Shown one piece after another: positions 11,726 through 15,747 of a stretch of DNA of 15,747 nucleotides. The stretch is taken from the NCBI GenBank assembly GCA_934255105.1, contig CAKQNH010000027.1:1-15747 (forward strand), in the 5' to 3' direction. The notes under the pieces are model-generated. The model was not told the DNA's origin and ran no database searches. It saw only the letters and a program-made list of their open reading frames with translations. The stretch comes from an uncultured Pirellulaceae bacterium. Its GTDB lineage: Bacteria > Planctomycetota > Planctomycetia > Pirellulales > Pirellulaceae. Position 1 is the first letter of the stretch. Each line of letters opens with the position of its first letter. A program made the position numbers and the translations under genes.

Positions 11726-12534
11726 TGGCAGCAGTAGCCGAAGAACGATGGGCATCGCGGCAGATAGACGATAGCGAGAATCCGAGCGCCCAGACGGCCT
11801 GGATCGTAATGGGGGCAACGGACTACGCATCCGCTCGAGCTGCTCTCGATGTGGTGCTGCCTACTACTTTCACTTTCCCGAGCAGTCGCGTTGCCTATCT
11901 CGATTCAGTCAACTGTACGGAGATTCGAGACGACGAGTTCTTTGCATTCGCGATTGGCTACCGTGCTCAGCCGATGCCCGCGCCGAATGATGAAGAGTAC
12001 AGCTTCGACGTCAGCGCGCCGAGCGAAAGGGTATTTCAGTCGCTGGCTACAGTGTCGTTCAATCCGTCAGGCAAGACAGCCCCAAACTTTGGCGGTGCGA
12101 TCGGCGTAGCAGACGGCCAGCCGCAGGGGCACGATATCCTAGCGCCGTACAGCACGTTCTCCATTACGAAGAATTGGCCTAGGGCAGTGATCACGGATGC
12201 GTACCAAGTAGGCGTTGAGGCTCTTATCGGCGGCGTGTCGTCGGGACTATTCCGTAGTCGACCAGTCGGCACCGTTCGGTTCTTGGGATGCCGTGGGCAA
12301 CGGTCGGGGGACAAGTTCCCAATTTCGTACGAGTTCGGTTTCCGTCCGAATGTTTCCGGGCTGACTATCGACGGGATCACTGTCACAGCGGCCAATGGCT
12401 GGGACATCATCGATCCGTACTACGAGCAATACGCAGACGTCACCGCAAAGAAGTTGACGTATCGGCCACGGTGTGTTTATGTGCATCGCGTGCATCCGTT
12501 AGTAAGCTTCTCTGGATTAGGGCTCACGCCGTGA
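11725..12534 (+). CDS. tail-associated protein, possible distal tail-like
   Basis: 269 residues. No family recognised with certainty, though the style matches proteins that follow the tape measure in planctomycete prophages. It is strand-rich with little helix: TAWIVMGATDYASARAALDVVLPTTF (24-49), EEYSFDVSAPSERVFQSLATVSF (90-112), GVADGQPQGHDILAP (126-140), NWPRAVITDAYQVGVEALIGG (150-170), and KFPISYEFGFRPNVSGLTIDGI (197-218). The ATG at 11725 overlaps the tape measure stop by one base, with GGGA just upstream. Position after the tape measure is where distal tail (Dit) or baseplate hub proteins normally lie; this is the only basis for the suggestion. Its end overlaps the next gene (GTGA). Confidence 0.55.
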   Translation: MAAVAEERWASRQIDDSENPSAQTAWIVMGATDYASARAALDVVLPTTFTFPSSRVAYLDSVNCTEIRDDEFFAFAIGYRAQPMPAPNDEEYSFDVSAPSERVFQSLATVSFNPSGKTAPNFGGAIGVADGQPQGHDILAPYSTFSITKNWPRAVITDAYQVGVEALIGGVSSGLFRSRPVGTVRFLGCRGQRSGDKFPISYEFGFRPNVSGLTIDGITVTAANGWDIIDPYYEQYADVTAKKLTYRPRCVYVHRVHPLVSFSGLGLTP

Positions 12535-13268
12535 AGCATCGAATACATCGCGGGCATCGGCAGCGAATCAAAGCGGCTGAGGTCAACCGTTGGAACAAGC
12601 TGGTGCAACGTGATCAGGTCGGCGCTCTCGTTCCATCGCTGCCTACGCCCAGGGAGTATGATCGCAGCAGCCGCATAATAGCGGTTAAGAATACCAGTGG
12701 CACGGATAGGCAGATGGGCGAAATTGCCAAGCTGGGTGCATTGCTTTGGGATCTGGAGGTAGCTGGCACCAGCGGCGTGTGCTGGGAGATCGCGACCATT
12801 GCGGCTGATTCAATGGCAGTTGTGCTGCTCGAACCAATTGCCAATGGCGCTTTTGGCCGTGCGATAGTAGATGGGCTGGCGCTTGCACTGGTCAGCGGCG
12901 GTACTGGCAGCTTCGCGGAGCCCGATATTGCAAACAACAGGCTCAAGCCCGCAGCATCTGGAACGATCAAGCTATTGCAGACGCCTCATGCCAGCGAGGT
13001 GAAGCTGTTGCCTGTGCTGCTGGGCGCGGGTAGCCGGGCAAGCATCCTGATCAAGACTCCGGCCGGTGGCATTCCAGCCGCAACCGGGAGTGGACCGTAC
13101 ACCTGGGGATCGGCGACGTGCAAGGTAGTCACCGATGCCGGTGTTGTGACAGCGGCAGACGTTGTGATTAAAAACATCGTCAACAAAGCTATCGCTGCCA
13201 ACGTCCAAGGCAAAGCCGATCCCGTGGGCAGCATCTACATTGTCGACGTCGCTAGTTGCGGGAGCTAG
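12531..13268 (+). CDS. tail-region protein of unknown function
   Basis: 245 residues from GTG 12531, in a GTGA overlap with the preceding stop and with TAGGG at 12518-12522. The N-terminus is very basic (KHRIHRGHRQRIKAAEVNRW), followed by SSRIIAVKNTSGTDRQMGEIAKLG (about 46-69), a pattern I associate with unknown planctomycete phage tail proteins (a VxNxSG strand and turn). The rest alternates strands rich in Gly, Ala and Val. The same frame is open upstream to 12288, but that part lies antiparallel in nothing and simply shadows the previous gene, so the GTG is the better start. Probably a virion component; function not recognised. Confidence 0.55.
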   Translation: MKHRIHRGHRQRIKAAEVNRWNKLVQRDQVGALVPSLPTPREYDRSSRIIAVKNTSGTDRQMGEIAKLGALLWDLEVAGTSGVCWEIATIAADSMAVVLLEPIANGAFGRAIVDGLALALVSGGTGSFAEPDIANNRLKPAASGTIKLLQTPHASEVKLLPVLLGAGSRASILIKTPAGGIPAATGSGPYTWGSATCKVVTDAGVVTAADVVIKNIVNKAIAANVQGKADPVGSIYIVDVASCGS

Positions 13269-13272
13269 GCCG

Positions 13273-14040
13273 ATGACGACCACGCTACTGAGCCCTGCCT
13301 GCGATCCCTGCTACGACTGTTGCCAGCAGTGCGAAGACTACTACGACCCGAACCAGTGGTACGCGTGGTCCGATAAGTTTGCGTCGTCTGGCAGCGGTGT
13401 TGTTGACACGGTTATCCTCGTCGGGCCTGGGACGTCACCAGCTCAATACTATTGGTCAGCGTCCGACTTGCACACCACACTGAATGATCTGCTCGCCGCC
13501 GTCGCGTGGGAATTGCCTCTCGATGTGTTGACAGAAAAAAACTACAAGGCAACTGTGGAAGAAATTTCCATCAGCGGCGCATCCGCATCCGGGACGATCA
13601 ATTTCAGGCCCGTGCAAGATCCGCCGTCTGCATGGTATCCAGTCTCTATTGCCTTCACGAATTTCCGCTTCCGTATCCTGGAAATCTACAGCCGATGCAC
13701 TGGCGATCGATACGCACGCGGAGACATCCGCTTTGACGTGTCGCAGGTCGCTGGGCCATACGAGACGCTACCTGGGACCACGCAAGACAAGCCTTTTTCG
13801 CTGACGACGAACAGCGGTCTAGCGCTGAGTATCAATCGCCAATTGTGTTCGGTTCTTCCGCTGCTGGGCCGGTCCACGGACTCTATGGCCGGATACGGGA
13901 ATCCATTTCTCGCGCAGGCGTCAACTGGTTCGGGGGATGCGTTGTACGGGTTTGACCCTCCTCTAGCCCTCTACGGCACGTCGCCATTCCCGACGCACTA
14001 CAAAGGCCAAATCTACCTCGGGACCACGCCGCCGACATGA
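13273..14040 (+). CDS. tail-region protein with Cys-rich N-terminus, unknown
   Basis: 255 residues. The N-terminus holds a Cys cluster, SPACDPCYDCCQQCEDYYD (7-25: Cys10, 13, 16, 17, 20), suggesting a metal site or disulfides. The rest looks like a beta-rich domain (AQYYWSASDLHTTLNDLL, YKATVEEISISGASASGTINF, YPVSIAFTNFRFRILEIYS, GDIRFDVSQVAGPYE). No family is recognised. ATG 13273 with GGAG at 13261-13264 is preferred over an in-frame codon at 13240 that lies inside the previous gene. It ends in an ATGA overlap with the next gene, so the two products are probably made together; a structural or receptor-related tail-tip role is possible but not shown. Confidence 0.55.
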   Translation: MTTTLLSPACDPCYDCCQQCEDYYDPNQWYAWSDKFASSGSGVVDTVILVGPGTSPAQYYWSASDLHTTLNDLLAAVAWELPLDVLTEKNYKATVEEISISGASASGTINFRPVQDPPSAWYPVSIAFTNFRFRILEIYSRCTGDRYARGDIRFDVSQVAGPYETLPGTTQDKPFSLTTNSGLALSINRQLCSVLPLLGRSTDSMAGYGNPFLAQASTGSGDALYGFDPPLALYGTSPFPTHYKGQIYLGTTPPT

Positions 14041-14759
14041 TCTACTCTCACGTTTGCCCGCACTGCGAGCGGGTAACAGTCACTTCAAAAAAGTTCTTCG
14101 CTTGCGTATGCGTAAACCCCGCTGGCCAGCGAAGGACATCGACAGTATGGGACGTGATGCACCGATACGCGATAGACAGATGGATGGATTGGTCCGCTGC
14201 GGATGCTGCGGGTTTCTATGCGAGATGGCTGCCTACGATCCCATCCTTCGGCTGCGAATGTCAGAGCAACTGGGCCGCCTACACAGCAGACCATCCACCG
14301 GACTTCAGCAGCGCGAGGGCGTTCTTTGCATGGTCCATTGCAGCCCACAATCACGTATCGGCTGAGCACGCTGTGCCCCGTAAGCGATTCATGCCGCTGA
14401 TGGAGGCGGAGGGGCTCTATCGAGCACCCTGGGTAGTTCGCCGGCCACGCGGGATGATCACCAGGCCACCGGATGAGACGCAGAGCCAACACGGGCCGCC
14501 GCTGGCTGACTTCGCACAGAACATCGACTCTGGGTTGATATTGCTTGGCGATGACATCGACGACCGTAGCGTGAGGCGATGCTACGCATGGCACTTCAAT
14601 CGACTGCTGTGGGTACGCTCTGACGTCTTGATACCGCTAGACACCCCCGATGTGTTCCGCCTGAGCCCGGTAGCTGACGACTTCGCGTCGAACCATCACC
14701 AGACGTTCTTGGATCTGTGGTTCACCTACTGTTTCGTCCAGGAAGAGGTCCGCGGTTAG
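14037..14759 (+). CDS. tail-region protein with zinc knuckle and ERV/ALR-like domain
   Basis: 240 residues. The N-terminus has CPHC (7-10) and CVC (23-25), a likely zinc site. Then a helical region has the layout of ERV/ALR sulfhydryl oxidases: WDVMH (38-42, compare WxxLH), a proximal site IPSFGCEC (68-75), then PPDFSSARAFFAWSIAAHNHV (87-107, with the W...HNxV motif of helix 4 at Trp99 and His104-Asn105). The normal CxxC is replaced by CxC (Cys73, Cys75). The C-terminal half (130-240) is unrecognised. It is the last gene before the 108-base gap at 14760-14867, which holds nothing I can name. ERV/ALR relation is inferred from pattern alone; FAD binding or redox activity is not shown, and the fold may serve only as a structural part. 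Confidence 0.5.
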   Translation: MIYSHVCPHCERVTVTSKKFFACVCVNPAGQRRTSTVWDVMHRYAIDRWMDWSAADAAGFYARWLPTIPSFGCECQSNWAAYTADHPPDFSSARAFFAWSIAAHNHVSAEHAVPRKRFMPLMEAEGLYRAPWVVRRPRGMITRPPDETQSQHGPPLADFAQNIDSGLILLGDDIDDRSVRRCYAWHFNRLLWVRSDVLIPLDTPDVFRLSPVADDFASNHHQTFLDLWFTYCFVQEEVRG

Positions 14760-14867
14760 CCGCTGGTTACTTTACCTGCTAGATATGGCGCGTGAGCGCA
14801 GCTAACGGGCCGGTCGCTATGGCAACTGACTTCACGCACCGCAATGATGGAGTGCGAGGAACCCATC

Positions 14868-15089
14868 ATGCCAACCGAATCCGAATCTACATCCGAGTCC
14901 ACCGTCGATGACGCGATCGCTGAGGTTATCTCCGGCCCGCAGTCATCGACTGTTGACGGTGTGACCATGAGCGAGTTTTCGCCATCGGAGCTTATTGCCG
15001 CTGCTCGATTCTTGGCAGCTCAAAAGGCGTCCAAGAAGCCGCACCGGGGAATTCGATTCTCGAAGATTGTCAGCGGGGGCGCGTCTTGA
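14868..15089 (+). CDS. gpW-like head-tail joining protein
   Basis: 73 residues. Acidic Ser/Thr/Glu-rich N-terminus (1-33), then MSEFSPSELIAAARFLAAQKASKK (34-57) and RGIRFSKIVSGGAS at the C-terminus. Small size, the helix followed by a strand-like GIRFSKIV, and position immediately before the portal gene all fit gpW-like proteins, which join head and tail in lambda. ATG 14868 has GAGGA at 14856-14860; an earlier in-frame ATG at 14844 is less well placed. Its stop overlaps the TTG start of the portal gene, so translation is coupled. The sequence match is weak by eye, and the location carries most of the weight. Confidence 0.6.
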   Translation: MPTESESTSESTVDDAIAEVISGPQSSTVDGVTMSEFSPSELIAAARFLAAQKASKKPHRGIRFSKIVSGGAS

Positions 15090-15747
15090 TTCTAGACCAG
15101 TACGGCAAACCGATAGTTAGCACCACTCAGTCGCGAACGATTCGCGGCCGGTTCGACAGTGCGGCTACCAACGATGACAACCGCAACCACTGGGCGAACG
15201 CTGACAGCCTGAGCGCCGTAGCGGCCAACAGTGCCCACGTTCGTCGACGATTGCGCGAGCGTAGCCGCTACGAGGTAGCAAACAACAGCTACGCGCGTGG
15301 CATCCTAAATACGCTCAGTGCTTACACGGTCGGCGCAGGGCCGACGCTGCAGCTCACCTATCGGGGCCGTGATGCGAGTATCGACCAGGAAGCACTGCGT
15401 ACAGCGACTCAAGAGGTTGAGCATCTGTGGGCCAACTGGTCCTACACGCGCAAGCTCGCGCAGAAGCTATCTACGATGCAACTCGCCATCGATCAAGACG
15501 GCGAAGCGTTCGCGATGCTGACGAGCAGTAGCCGAGCAAGCATGCACACGCCAGTGCAGCTTGACGTCCGTCTGTATGAGGCCGATCATTTCGAAGATCA
15601 GGCTGGCAGCGATGATGCAGGTGTGCGGATTGATTCCTCCGGCGATGTTAGCAAGTACGCATTCTCAGTCGACCACCCCGGCGATAGCTTTTCCTTGGCA
15701 TCCTCCAAATGGATCGACGCCGATCAAGTCATTCACCTGTTCCGCAC
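15086..15747 (+). CDS. lambda-family phage portal protein (N-terminal part)
   Basis: At least 220 residues, running off the window end. The portal ring is the channel for DNA packaging and the head-tail connector. The lambda gpB-type N-terminus is clear: RGRFDSAATNDDNRNHWANAD (20-40), LSAVAANSAHVRRRLRERSRYEVANNSYARGI (42-73), the VGAGPTLQL motif (82-90), then a helix (EHLWANW) and the stretch LAIDQDGEAFAML. TTG 15086 is used as start because it overlaps the gpW-like stop (TTGA) and yields MILDQYGKP; an internal ATG would cut the conserved N-terminus. It lies after the tail genes instead of after the terminase, and head genes probably continue beyond the window. Confidence 0.85.
   Translation, partial: MILDQYGKPIVSTTQSRTIRGRFDSAATNDDNRNHWANADSLSAVAANSAHVRRRLRERSRYEVANNSYARGILNTLSAYTVGAGPTLQLTYRGRDASIDQEALRTATQEVEHLWANWSYTRKLAQKLSTMQLAIDQDGEAFAMLTSSSRASMHTPVQLDVRLYEADHFEDQAGSDDAGVRIDSSGDVSKYAFSVDHPGDSFSLASSKWIDADQVIHLFR

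Noticed and set aside
12288..12530. N-terminal extension of the gene at 12531
   Set aside because: It overlaps the preceding gene in another frame, while GTG 12531 has a stop-start overlap and a ribosome binding site.

Overview
The window looks like part of a tailed phage or prophage of the siphovirus type (long non-contractile tail) in a planctomycete, most likely a member of the Rhodopirellula/Pirellulales group. Three things point to that host: a small protein of the DUF1580 family (239-538), which I know almost only from Planctomycetota; several tail-region proteins whose style I associate with planctomycete prophages; and moderate GC with frequent TTG/GTG starts. Every supported gene lies on the + strand. 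No integrase, repressor, lysis gene, attachment site, tRNA or CRISPR array is visible, so the window is an internal piece of a larger element.

Region 1 (1-582): a leader with several short hairpins, the DUF1580 DNA-binding-like gene, and a strong bidirectional intrinsic terminator. Region 2 (647-3942): an early or replication-like operon. It encodes a divergent family A DNA polymerase-like palm protein, then a fusion of an HTH, a ParB-like domain and a Spo11/topoisomerase VI-A-like domain with catalytic-looking Tyr and TOPRIM residues, and then one or two small unknown genes. Region 3 (3943-4580): regulatory DNA with a candidate promoter flanked by two inverted pairs of the same GCGTG half-site, a good terminator, a small TTG-started gene, and a dyad just before the terminase.

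Region 4 (4581-9523): a packaging and morphogenesis operon. It runs from terminase large subunit (with an unusual N-terminal Lys/Ala/Pro and HTH-like extension), through a zinc-ribbon protein, a gp10-like head-tail joining protein, the tail tube protein and a DUF2190 capsid cement protein, to a tail assembly chaperone pair. The two chaperone frames are very probably joined by a programmed -1 frameshift: T TTT TTC at 9140-9146 followed by a 7-bp stem. Region 5 (9560-14759): the tape measure protein and four tail-associated proteins in tightly overlapping frames, one of which resembles an ERV/ALR sulfhydryl-oxidase-like helical domain. Region 6 (14868-15747, running off the end): a gpW-like joining protein and a lambda-family portal protein.

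The most interesting points are the ParB/Spo11-like fusion next to the polymerase-like gene, the frameshift signal, the possible late-operon control region at 3942-4059, and the gene order, in which the portal block follows the tail genes instead of the terminase.
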